The notes under the pieces are model-generated. The model searched no databases, had not been told where the DNA came from, and worked only from the letters and a program-made list of their open reading frames with translations. The position numbers were made by a program, and so were the translations under genes. 64,000 nt of DNA from Candidatus Gastranaerophilales bacterium. Lineage in GTDB: Bacteria; Cyanobacteriota; Vampirovibrionia; Gastranaerophilales; Gastranaerophilaceae. This document shows, piece after piece, positions 1-7,085 of the stretch (position 1 is its first letter; each line of letters begins with the position of its first letter). The stretch covers positions 143,074 through 207,073 of the forward strand of contig CALUVL010000002.1 in the NCBI GenBank assembly GCA_944324225.1, given 5' to 3'.

Positions 1-1
1 A

Positions 2-829
2 AGCCGCAAACAGTTAATGGACAATATTGATTATATTACAACTACAGCCAGTAAAGAAGCGAAAGCAAAAGAAAGCGGACAGGGAAGCCTGTTTGACCTT
101 CTGGGCGACACTGCTGAAGTTGAAGAAGCTAAATTTAAACTTGCTGGAAGCGACGAAGAATATGACCAGCGCCAGCTTCAAATTTTCGAAAAAGAATTCC
201 TCGGGTTTTACGTAACAAGCCACCCGCTTTCAACAATTCGTGACAAGCTGCCGTTTTTAATGACACACAAAATATCAGAAATTCCGGAGCAAAAAAACGA
301 TAAAGTTGTCACAATCTGCGGTCTGATAACAGCAACAAAACAGATTCCGACCAAAAAAGACCCGACAAAATTCATAAGATTTGTGTCTGTGGAAGATTTG
401 ACTGGAAAAGTAGAAGTTATAGCTTTTAACAGACAAATTCAGGAATACGGAAGCTACCTTGAATCGGAACAGCGTGTAATTATTTCAGGCAAAGTCAGCC
501 GCAGAAGCGACGAAGAACCGCCTGTTCTGTTAATTGATACGGTTAAGCCTGTAGATAACTCAAACATCTTCACTCTTGAGTTAAAAGATGATTTCAAATT
601 TGAAGAATTGGTATATTTGAAAAATATTTTATGTGAACATTCAGGGGCAGACCCGTTAATGATAAAAATGCGGGATGAGATAGGAGAAGTAAAAATTCTT
701 ACTGCTTCAATGTTCTGGGTCAATTCTACTAACTCACTGGTAGATTTGTTGAAACAGAAATTCCAGGATAGAGTCGACGTAAACATAAGATCACTTGACG
801 CTAATGAAGAAAAAGCTGAGGCTGCTTAA
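2..829 (+). CDS. dnaE: DNA polymerase III subunit alpha, C-terminal part (5' truncated)
   Basis: This is the 3' end of the replicative polymerase gene; the frame is open from base 2, so the N-terminal part lies outside the window. About 275 residues are visible. The section around residues 95-185 is the OB-fold of DnaE, recognisable from VVTICGLI, the phrase FVSVEDLTGKVEVIAF and the following VIISGKV. In this family the OB-fold binds single-stranded template. The last 90 residues resemble the tau-interacting C-terminal region. No catalytic PHP or palm motifs are in view. The stop codon abuts the ATG of the next gene (TAA then ATG), so the small downstream ORF is probably translated by coupling. 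Confidence 0.93.
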   Translation, partial: SRKQLMDNIDYITTTASKEAKAKESGQGSLFDLLGDTAEVEEAKFKLAGSDEEYDQRQLQIFEKEFLGFYVTSHPLSTIRDKLPFLMTHKISEIPEQKNDKVVTICGLITATKQIPTKKDPTKFIRFVSVEDLTGKVEVIAFNRQIQEYGSYLESEQRVIISGKVSRRSDEEPPVLLIDTVKPVDNSNIFTLELKDDFKFEELVYLKNILCEHSGADPLMIKMRDEIGEVKILTASMFWVNSTNSLVDLLKQKFQDRVDVNIRSLDANEEKAEAA

Positions 830-1258
830 ATGAATTCAATAACATTCTGTGGAAAAATCAAATTTGACAATATAATATCATATGAAAATTTTTGCAAAAA
901 CAGGGAAGGCATAAGTCTTTTAAAACACCACTGCGGCAATAAAAATATGACGCACTATATTCATCAGGATTTCAGTAATTTTACAATTTCCACAGAATAT
1001 GCACATTCGCCAAAGGTAAACGGCAAAAATTCCCATTCAATATTTAACGGCATACATGGCGAATTTACAGGTGAAGAAATAAAAGAATGTTTAGAACAGC
1101 ATGTTTTAAGAGTCAAAAGATGGAAATACGAAATAGACAGCATGCCTGATAAAAAAACTGAAAAAATATTGATAGAGAGAAACTTCTGGCAGCTTATTAT
1201 TGATAAAATTAAGCGAAATAAAAAATGCTTGCAAAAAAAAAATCAGCATGTACAATAA
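830..1258 (+). CDS. Hypothetical protein coupled to dnaE
   Basis: I do not recognise this 142-residue protein. The ATG follows the dnaE stop directly, which supports real translation by re-initiation. It has no signal peptide or membrane segment. The middle is rich in His, Asn and Ser, and the C-terminal third is a basic amphipathic stretch ending in Lys/Gln. The N-terminus NSITFCGKIKF closely resembles the N-terminus NSVSFTSNIRF of the unrelated protein at 59093. That suggests a shared N-terminal motif in this genome rather than homology. The gene ends 14 bases before tRNA-Gly. Function unknown. Confidence 0.6.
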   Translation: MNSITFCGKIKFDNIISYENFCKNREGISLLKHHCGNKNMTHYIHQDFSNFTISTEYAHSPKVNGKNSHSIFNGIHGEFTGEEIKECLEQHVLRVKRWKYEIDSMPDKKTEKILIERNFWQLIIDKIKRNKKCLQKKNQHVQ

Positions 1259-1272
1259 AAAAGTACCCTTAA

Positions 1273-1347
1273 GCGGGGGTAATTCAGTGGTAGAATGCTT
1301 CCTTGCCAAGGAAGATGTCGCGAGTTCGAGCCTCGTCTCCCGCTCCA
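1273..1347 (+). tRNA. tRNA-Gly (anticodon GCC)
   Basis: The cloverleaf is complete. The acceptor GCGGGGG pairs with CTCCCGC (one G-U). The anticodon stem CTTCC/GGAAG encloses loop TTGCCAA, with anticodon GCC at 1305-1307. The T arm is GCGAG TTCGAGC CTCGT. The discriminator is T and the CCA end is encoded (1345-1347). A hairpin terminator follows 12 bases downstream. Confidence 0.97.
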
Positions 1348-1359
1348 TTTTTTAAAATT

Positions 1360-1380
1360 GAGCCATTTTGGCTCTTTTTT
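1360..1380 (+). terminator. Rho-independent terminator after tRNA-Gly
   Basis: The stem GAGCCA (1360-1365) and TGGCTC (1369-1374) has a three-base loop and is followed by six T residues. It is the natural end of the dnaE/ORF142/tRNA-Gly transcript. Confidence 0.85.
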
Positions 1381-1647
1381 GTTGCTATGACTGCATTTCC
1401 ATGGGAAGAGCTTTGTTTAGGTTTGTTTTTCTTTTCATATATGGGCATGTGGTTAAAAACCTTTTGCATCAAGCCTCTTTGTTTTCATAAAATTAATTCA
1501 TAGCCATGTCTCTATTTATATGTTGTAATAATGCAAAATATAATAATATGAATTTAAACAAATTTACGGTTGGCGTAATTTTGAGTTACCAAGGAATCAG
1601 CATGAAAAATAGAAAAAGATTAACATAAAAACTCTTTTAGGACATAA
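1381..1647. other. Gene-free interval between tRNA-Gly and tRNA-Glu
   Basis: I see no supportable gene here. The short open frames that overlap the tRNA on either strand show the peptide strings typical of spurious ORFs antisense to tRNA genes (GDEARTRD, ETRLELATSS). The rest is AT-rich spacer. Confidence 0.7.
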
Positions 1648-1719
1648 CGGCGGTAAGGGGAATTGAACCCCTGTTTGGAGAATGAGAATCTCCCGTCCTA
1701 ACCACTAGACGATACCGCT
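1648..1719 (-). tRNA. tRNA-Glu (anticodon CTC)
   Basis: On the minus strand the D arm is GTCT...GGAC. The anticodon stem GGAGA/TCTCC holds loop TTCTCAT with anticodon CTC (complement of 1684-1686). The T arm is AGGGG TTCAATT CCCCT. The discriminator is G and the CCA is not encoded. The acceptor stem is odd: positions 2-7 (GCGGTA/TACCGC) pair perfectly but position 1 is A opposite C72, a mismatch. Bacterial tRNA-Glu normally has a paired 1-72. Confidence 0.93.
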
Positions 1720-1774
1720 ATGACTGGCATGTTTATTTTAATCCTTAGTAATATTAATTGCAAGTGATATACGC

Positions 1775-1802
1775 AAAAAAAAAGTTGCCTTTAATAGGCA
1801 AC
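1775..1802 (-). terminator. Orphan minus-strand hairpin terminator
   Basis: Read on the minus strand, GTTGCCT, a five-base loop and AGGCAAC are followed by nine T residues. No annotated minus-strand gene lies upstream between this point and pilT. It therefore either ends an unannotated short transcript from about 1810-2030 or is a relic. Confidence 0.6.
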
Positions 1803-1976
1803 ATTAAATAAACACGAGGATATTAAGAGAGAGAGTATAAAAAATCTTTTTTCTTTAAATTCTTCCTGCTTTCAAATATCTTATATAATTCTTATGTTTC
1901 TATCCAATCATAACTTTTAGATCCCTTACATTTATATAAAGTTATTTTTTCTTTAAAAATTGCCTAAAATTATTCT

Positions 1977-1998
1977 TTTGTTACAAGCTTGTAACAAA
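1977..1998. promoter_or_regulatory. 22-bp perfect palindrome upstream of pilT
   Basis: The sequence is a perfect dyad centred between 1987 and 1988, with half-sites TTTGTTACAAG. It sits about 35 bases upstream of the pilT -35 hexamer, a usual place for an activator or dimeric repressor site. The half-site GTTACAA resembles the half-site of the cyanobacterial RpaB box (HLR1), but HLR1 half-sites are direct repeats, not inverted. The cognate regulator is unknown. Confidence 0.5.
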
Positions 1999-2030
1999 TC
2001 ATTTAAATAACTGGCGATTTAAAAAAAATC

Positions 2031-2059
2031 TTGTCATATACTAAATAAAATGATATAAT
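2031..2059 (+). promoter_or_regulatory. Sigma-70 promoter of pilT-recO
   Basis: The -35 TTGTCA (2031-2036), a 17-base spacer and the -10 TATAAT (2054-2059) form a near-consensus promoter. It also has TGA before the -10 (extended -10). Transcription would start near 2066, leaving a leader of about 20 bases containing AGAGAGGA as the ribosome binding site for the ATG at 2087. Confidence 0.8.
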
Positions 2060-2086
2060 TTATACAATAAGAATAGAGAGGAAAAT

Positions 2087-3202
2087 ATGTCAGAAAGTAA
2101 TTTTGATATTGTCGCGTTCTTGGAAAGAGCTGTAGCCATAGGTGCTTCGGATATACATTTGTCAGTAAATGAGTATCCTGCAATAAGAAAAGATGGAAAG
2201 ATTATAAAAATTAACATGCCTGTATTAACTGCAACTGATATAGATGAGGCATACGGAACTTTGCTTCCTGCAAGTATTAGTAATACAATGCTGGATAATA
2301 TTTACGATTTGGACTTTGCTTATGAAATTGCAGGTTGTTCTCGCTTTCGTGTGAATTTAAGCAGGCAATTGGGCAGGTTTTCTCTTGTAATAAGAACCAT
2401 ACCTTATGAAATTAAAACTGTTTCTGAGCTGCATTTGCCTCTGGCAATAGAGCAATTTGCAACTTTAAATAATGGTCTTGTGTTGATAACTGGACCAACA
2501 GGAAGCGGCAAGTCAACAACAATTGCCTCTCTTGTTGATTACATAAATCAAAATTACCCAAAGCATATTATTACTATTGAGGATCCAGTTGAGTTTATTT
2601 TCAATAATAGAAAATCTATTATTTCACAAAGGCAAATAAGTATTGACACACTATCATTTCCTGAGGGCGTAAAGTATGCATTAAGGCAGGATCCTGATGT
2701 TATATTTATCGGAGAAATCAGGGATAGAGAAACGGTTGTGAGTGCATTAAAAGCTGCAGAAACAGGGCATCTTGTGTTTGCAACAATCCACACTAATGAT
2801 GCTGTTCAAACTGTAAACAGAATAGTTAATATGTTTGATCCTGCAGACAGGCTTCATATAAGAGGTCAAATTGCACAGATTTTAAGAGGAACTGTATCTC
2901 AAAGATTGGTTCCGCTTCAAGATGGCATGGGACGCAGACCTGCGTGTGAACTTCTCGTAGTAACTTCAACAGTTAAAGATTTTATAGAAAAGGACAAACT
3001 TGAAGATGTTTATGATCTTGTCCGTAAAGGATCTTTTAATAATATGATAACAATGAATATGTCACTTTATAATTTGTATCATGAGGGGTTTGTATCGGAA
3101 GAAGTAGCGCTAGAATATTCTGATGATAAGAATGAATTAAGCCAGATGTTCAGAGGTGTTTTCCGAGGCACAGGTTCAGGAAAAGACAAAGATTATCAAT
3201 AA
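2087..3202 (+). CDS. pilT: Type IV pilus retraction ATPase PilT
   Basis: This hexameric secretion-type ATPase drives pilus retraction and twitching. The 371 residues are the usual PilT length. Motifs in order are: the N-terminal ASDIHLS segment (about 20-26), Walker A GPTGSGKST (136-144), the Asp box IEDPVE (164-169), Walker B region QDPDVIFIGEIRD (201-213) and the His box ATIHTNDA (232-239). The canonical PilT C-terminal AIRNLIRE motif appears only in divergent form, around VKDFIEKDKLEDVYDLV. It has its own strong promoter and sits 2 bases upstream of recO. No other pilus assembly genes are nearby, but two pseudopilin-like genes occur at 28.3 and 56.2 kb. Confidence 0.93.
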   Translation: MSESNFDIVAFLERAVAIGASDIHLSVNEYPAIRKDGKIIKINMPVLTATDIDEAYGTLLPASISNTMLDNIYDLDFAYEIAGCSRFRVNLSRQLGRFSLVIRTIPYEIKTVSELHLPLAIEQFATLNNGLVLITGPTGSGKSTTIASLVDYINQNYPKHIITIEDPVEFIFNNRKSIISQRQISIDTLSFPEGVKYALRQDPDVIFIGEIRDRETVVSALKAAETGHLVFATIHTNDAVQTVNRIVNMFDPADRLHIRGQIAQILRGTVSQRLVPLQDGMGRRPACELLVVTSTVKDFIEKDKLEDVYDLVRKGSFNNMITMNMSLYNLYHEGFVSEEVALEYSDDKNELSQMFRGVFRGTGSGKDKDYQ

Positions 3203-3204
3203 TT

Positions 3205-3966
3205 ATGAATAATTTTGTAACAGATGCAATCAATCTGAAATCGTATAATTTAAGCGAATCAGATAAAATTATAGTAATGTATTCAAGAGATAAGGGGCTT
3301 ATAAGGGGAGTAGCCAAAGGTGTAAAAAAGCCTAAAAGCAAGCTTGGAGCCCGTATGGATCTTCTTGTCGCAAATAAACTTATGCTTTACAAGGGCAAGA
3401 ATCTTGATACAATTTGTCAGGCTGAAGCATTAAATACATTTAACCGTATAAGACAAAATATGGATAAAATTTTTTATTCTCTTTATATAGGTGAGGTTGT
3501 TGCAAATTTTGGGATTGAAGATGATCCTTGTTCAAGTGAAGTGTTTGACTTGCTGTATACAGCTTTGGATTACATCGCTTCAGCGTCCGATAAAGTTGAA
3601 ATATTGCTAGCCGTTTTGAAATTTCAGATGAAAATGATGGTTTTATCAGGCTTTGGTGTAGAACTTAATACATGCCTTAAGTGCGGCTGTGAATTAAGAG
3701 AAGATAATATGTATTTTTCCTCAACATTAGGCGGGGTAATTTGTAAAGAATGCAATGAATCTTACGGTATTCCGGTTATTATGCACTACAAGCTCAGAGA
3801 TTTTCTGAAAGAGCTTGAAGCTACTGATTTTGCGCAAAAAAGTGATTTTGAAGAGAAGGCAACAGAAAAAATTTGCAATGTCTGCTTTGAGCTTTTGAAA
3901 GGATATATAAATTTGCATTCCCCAAGGAAGTTTCATTCTACAGAAATTTTGCAGGAAATATGTTAG
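3205..3966 (+). CDS. recO: DNA repair protein RecO
   Basis: RecO mediates RecA loading and strand annealing in the RecFOR pathway; recR lies at 50.1 kb. The 253 residues have the family layout. The N-terminal OB-fold contains SESDKIIVMYSRDKGLIRGVAKGVKKPKSK. The helical middle is followed by a zinc finger with CLKC (about 152-155) and CKEC (about 175-178). The start is 2 bases after the pilT stop with no obvious Shine-Dalgarno, so it is probably translationally coupled to pilT. Confidence 0.93.
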   Translation: MNNFVTDAINLKSYNLSESDKIIVMYSRDKGLIRGVAKGVKKPKSKLGARMDLLVANKLMLYKGKNLDTICQAEALNTFNRIRQNMDKIFYSLYIGEVVANFGIEDDPCSSEVFDLLYTALDYIASASDKVEILLAVLKFQMKMMVLSGFGVELNTCLKCGCELREDNMYFSSTLGGVICKECNESYGIPVIMHYKLRDFLKELEATDFAQKSDFEEKATEKICNVCFELLKGYINLHSPRKFHSTEILQEIC

Positions 3967-3975
3967 GAGGTTTGT

Positions 3976-4407
3976 ATGTTTAAGAATTTGTCAGATTTTT
4001 CAGCCAAGCGCAACGGGTGGAATGCTTTAGGATTTTATATAGTTTATGTTCTTCTGGGTGGGTTGCTGTGCGGTTTAGTCAGTGGTCTCCTGGCTTCTAT
4101 GTATTGTGTTTATGAACCACAGATATGTTCTGACGGCGGGACAGAAGCAGGTTATAAAATTGGCCAGCTCTGGGGGCCGATAGTCGGTTTTTTGTTTACA
4201 CTTTTTATGGGCTGTGCAGTTGTATCAGGTAAAAAGTTGTGGAATTCTGCTGTGGCGGTTTTGTTGTATATAGTTTCTGTACTTACAGCATGGCCTTTCG
4301 GAGTTATTATAGCGTTTATTTTTGTTGCAATAATTTCAACTTTTGATAATGGCAGTTCTGCAAAAAACGAAAAACAAAAACCGGAAGACAATACTCCTTT
4401 TGAATAG
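3976..4407 (+). CDS. Small membrane protein, unknown function
   Basis: The 143 residues contain about three hydrophobic segments: GFYIVYVLLGGLLCGLVSGLL (with neighbours), LWGPIVGFLFTLFMGC and a C-terminal pair beginning AVLLYIVSVLTAW. A short polar Lys/Glu-rich tail follows. The start is well supported by AGGAGG 5 bases upstream of the ATG, and the gene begins 9 bases after recO. I do not recognise the family. By position it may simply ride on the pilT-recO transcript. Confidence 0.7.
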   Translation: MFKNLSDFSAKRNGWNALGFYIVYVLLGGLLCGLVSGLLASMYCVYEPQICSDGGTEAGYKIGQLWGPIVGFLFTLFMGCAVVSGKKLWNSAVAVLLYIVSVLTAWPFGVIIAFIFVAIISTFDNGSSAKNEKQKPEDNTPFE

Positions 4408-4431
4408 ACGTCCGGATAATGTGAAATTTTT

Positions 4432-4469
4432 TCTCCTGTTATAACTTTTAGTAGAAGAGTTACAGGAGA
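4432..4469 (+). promoter_or_regulatory. Hairpin that buries the ribosome binding site of the next gene
   Basis: TCTCCTGT (4432-4439) is the exact complement of ACAGGAGA (4462-4469). The stem continues inward after a 3-base bulge with AACTTTT against AAGAGTT. The AGGAG at 4465-4468 is the Shine-Dalgarno for the ATG at 4475, so the folded leader would block initiation. No T run follows, so it is not a terminator. Confidence 0.55.
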
Positions 4470-4474
4470 TTGAA

Positions 4475-5572
4475 ATGAAAAAAGCTGTTTTATTGTTGAT
4501 TATTTTGTTATTTGCACCTAGTGTAACTGCTGTTCCCAGAGTTATTAGAACCTCAAGGCCAATCCCTCCGTATAACAGAGGATTAAATCCGTTTATTAGG
4601 CCTTCGTACGGTTATTATAGAAGACCTTATAATAATTATTACAGGCATAGTTTTATACGCCCTTATTACGGAAATTCGTTCGGACGTATTTACAACAGAA
4701 CTTATTATCCGGTTTATTACGGCACAAACACTTACAGTACTTACAGACCTTGTGAAGAATATGAAGTTCAGAACAGCACAAATAATACAACAAATTTAAG
4801 CACCGAAGAAAAGCCTTTGTATGACAAATTCTTCACTATGCGCAGAACTCTTGAGCAGGAAAGTAAATATAATCCGGAACAGGTGCTTAATTACAGGCTT
4901 AAAAGTGTTTCAGGCGACAGTATTGTTGAAGTTGCAAACAATGAAAATTATACTAAAGACCCGAGGCTTTCACAGGTGGAAAAAAATATATATGGCAAAT
5001 CTTTTGAGCATCAAACAATGAATTTAAGACTGAACCGTCTTGAAAAAGAAATGTTTGACAAAACATATCCGGCGTTAACGGAATCTGAGCGGATTGATAA
5101 TCTGTTTGTAAATTACAATTCCAAAGCTGTATCTTCTGATGATGTTGCAAAGTTGGAAAAACGTGTTTTTAACAGAACTTTTGATGAAAAAGCTTCAGTG
5201 GAAAGGATATCAAATTTAGAAGAACGGGTATTTGGTACAATTCAGAGCGGGGATTTGAAGAAAAGGCTTGCAACTCTGGAGCATGCTTTGCTGGCAAAGC
5301 AAGGTAAGAGCGTTCAGGATGATCCTTATTCAACCTGTTATGGAGATTACGGTTCATCATCAAACAGCGGGTGGCGAAATACCCTGAGCCGTGCCGGAAG
5401 GTATTTCAGCGGTTACCCAACGGGTGTAACTCCTCCTGTAATACCCTATGCATTCCCGAATTTTGGTCTTAACGGGGGAGGAATCCAGCAGGGATATAGG
5501 GATAATTGGGGTGGTTATGCTTACAGCAATACCATGCGGGGTGGCGGAATGGGGGTCCATATACTTGACTAA
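4475..5572 (+). CDS. Secreted Tyr/Arg-rich protein with degenerate LE repeats
   Basis: The protein has a clear signal peptide (MKK followed by a Leu/Ile core, cut after VTA near residue 19). Next is a basic, Tyr/Asn/Arg/Pro-rich stretch (about 25-95), with strings such as YGYYRRPYNNYYRH, that may bind polysaccharide or peptidoglycan. Residues about 105-285 carry four imperfect repeats of the type RL..LE..VFG.TF, for example RLNRLEKEMFDKTY and RISNLEERVFGTI. The C-terminus is Gly/Tyr-rich. Similar repeat units are known in secreted cyanobacterial-lineage proteins, but I assign no function. Expression may be limited by the leader hairpin at 4432-4469. Confidence 0.75.
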   Translation: MKKAVLLLIILLFAPSVTAVPRVIRTSRPIPPYNRGLNPFIRPSYGYYRRPYNNYYRHSFIRPYYGNSFGRIYNRTYYPVYYGTNTYSTYRPCEEYEVQNSTNNTTNLSTEEKPLYDKFFTMRRTLEQESKYNPEQVLNYRLKSVSGDSIVEVANNENYTKDPRLSQVEKNIYGKSFEHQTMNLRLNRLEKEMFDKTYPALTESERIDNLFVNYNSKAVSSDDVAKLEKRVFNRTFDEKASVERISNLEERVFGTIQSGDLKKRLATLEHALLAKQGKSVQDDPYSTCYGDYGSSSNSGWRNTLSRAGRYFSGYPTGVTPPVIPYAFPNFGLNGGGIQQGYRDNWGGYAYSNTMRGGGMGVHILD

Positions 5573-5598
5573 TTAAAAAAAATCCTTAAATTAATATC

Positions 5599-5655
5599 AT
5601 ACAAATAGATGTTTGTATCACTTTCTAAATAACGGATAATCAATAAAAGAAAGTG
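5599..5655 (+). promoter_or_regulatory. Two adjacent inverted repeats in the fliJ leader
   Basis: ATACAAA (5599-5605) pairs with TTTGTAT (5612-5618). Immediately after it, CACTTTCT (5619-5626) pairs with AGAAAGTG (5648-5655). The second right arm contains the only Shine-Dalgarno-like bases (AGAAAG) before the fliJ ATG at 5662. Either a DNA operator (first dyad) or an RNA switch (second) is possible. Confidence 0.4.
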
Positions 5656-5661
5656 TAAAAA

Positions 5662-6141
5662 ATGCCTTTTAGATACCGACTGCAAAAAGTGCTGGATTTT
5701 CGAATCCGAAAAAAAGAAGAACAACTTCTTGTTGTTCAAAAAGCCCAACAGGCAGTATTTATTGCAGAGGAAAATATCCGCAAAAATAACGAAGAAATTC
5801 GAGAAACGCAAATAAATATGCGTCAGGCGGATCCAATGATGTATGAAACGTATGACAGGTACCTTATACATCTCTGGGAAAAGGCAGAACAACTTGAACA
5901 AATAAGAGCGGAAGCCCAGAAAGTTCTCGATATGGAGAAAGCAAAACTCGTAAAACTGGAGCAGGCCGTAAAAGTTCTGGAAAAGCACAAAGAAAAAAGC
6001 CGTGAGGCTTATTTAGAAGAAGAGAAAAAAGCCGAGCTTAAAGGCTATTCCGAACTTGGTGTTCAGCGTTTCTTCAGGCAGGAACAGGAACGTCAGGAAG
6101 AGGAAGAATTGATGAAGCAGTTGAGGCAACTGGAGGGCTAA
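5662..6141 (+). CDS. fliJ: Flagellar export protein FliJ
   Basis: FliJ is the small coiled-coil stalk of the flagellar type III export ATPase complex. The 159 residues are almost entirely charged heptad-type helix. They begin with FRYRLQKVLDFRIRKKEEQ, the usual FliJ start (F.Y.LQ.vL..R...E), and end in a Glu/Gln-rich tail. It heads a tight flagellar cluster: its TAA overlaps the ATG of the fliK-like gene by one base. The FliI and FliH genes are not in the window. Low-complexity coiled coils can mimic FliJ, but the context settles it. Confidence 0.85.
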   Translation: MPFRYRLQKVLDFRIRKKEEQLLVVQKAQQAVFIAEENIRKNNEEIRETQINMRQADPMMYETYDRYLIHLWEKAEQLEQIRAEAQKVLDMEKAKLVKLEQAVKVLEKHKEKSREAYLEEEKKAELKGYSELGVQRFFRQEQERQEEEELMKQLRQLEG

Positions 6142-7085
6142 TGAATATAGATACATCAACTCTTACACCGACAAATGATAAAAATAATTATATAGCTGCA
6201 TATCAAAACTCAATTGCAAAAGGTGATGATGCATTCAAGTTTCAAATGGAAGCGCTTTCAGGCAATGTTACCTCTTCAAAGCTTGGTGAAGCTGAGTCTG
6301 ATGTTAAAACAGAACCCGAAAATGAAGTAAGAGAATATGATAATGATGAAAAATCTGAAGATGAATCAGCAATAACTTCAAAAACTGATGATAAAATCAC
6401 AAAAACAGAATCTCAGAAAGAAAATCAGGTCAAAAATAATGACTCGGGACAAAATCAGCAGAACCAACAGAGCCAACAAAATAATCAGAACCATCAAAAT
6501 GCTCAATCTTCATTGCTTTCGGATGAAATTGCACAGATTCAAAGATTAAATTCAAAAAACGGTATTGTTAATAATTTTCAAAATATTAATTTTCAAGCGG
6601 GCATTAGCGAGGATGTTTATACCTCTGCTCCTGCAGTTGATTACAGCAGATTTTCAATGTCAGAAGGTGATGCTTTGTTTTTTGCAAATCTTGTAACAAA
6701 GACTGATATGTCAATGCAGAGTATTGCCGGCGGATTTCAAAAGGCTTTGGATACTGCAAATGTGCAGTCGGTTCAAAAAACAGCAAAAATTTCAAGTGTT
6801 CTAATGGATGCTCTTGTGGATTCTATGAATAACAACAAAGCTTTTAGAATTGATTTTGACAAGGATGTTTCTGTTGTTATGAGGGTAGACAAAGACGGGT
6901 TGCTAAATGCCAATTTTATTCCGGGGGACAAGGCTGTTGAAGCTTATTTAAAAAATAATATTTCATATTTAAGACAACGGTTTGATGACGAAAATCTTCC
7001 TTACAATGAATTAACATACAGCAAATATAAACAGCATGATCAAGAATCGGAAAAACGCAAAGATAAGGAGAATGATAATGAATGA
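6141..7085 (+). CDS. fliK: FliK-like flagellar hook-length control protein
   Basis: The 314 residues fit the FliK plan. The N-terminal half is long, unstructured and rich in Asn/Gln/Glu, with a run of Gln/Asn between about residues 95 and 125. The compact C-terminal domain (about 215-295) contains FRIDFDKDVSVVMRVDKDG and ends in YLRQRFDDENLPYNELTY, the pattern of the FliK substrate-switch domain. FliK measures hook length and switches export specificity through FlhB, which is encoded at 12.8 kb. The gene overlaps fliJ by 1 base and the next flagellar gene by 8 (ATGAATGA). Sequence similarity is weak, so the call leans on layout and context. Confidence 0.7.
   Translation: MNIDTSTLTPTNDKNNYIAAYQNSIAKGDDAFKFQMEALSGNVTSSKLGEAESDVKTEPENEVREYDNDEKSEDESAITSKTDDKITKTESQKENQVKNNDSGQNQQNQQSQQNNQNHQNAQSSLLSDEIAQIQRLNSKNGIVNNFQNINFQAGISEDVYTSAPAVDYSRFSMSEGDALFFANLVTKTDMSMQSIAGGFQKALDTANVQSVQKTAKISSVLMDALVDSMNNNKAFRIDFDKDVSVVMRVDKDGLLNANFIPGDKAVEAYLKNNISYLRQRFDDENLPYNELTYSKYKQHDQESEKRKDKENDNE

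Noticed and set aside
1106..1503. Small ORFs on both strands across tRNA-Gly
   Set aside because: They show the standard false-ORF strings of tRNA antisense frames (ETRLELATSS, GDEARTRD) and lack ribosome sites.
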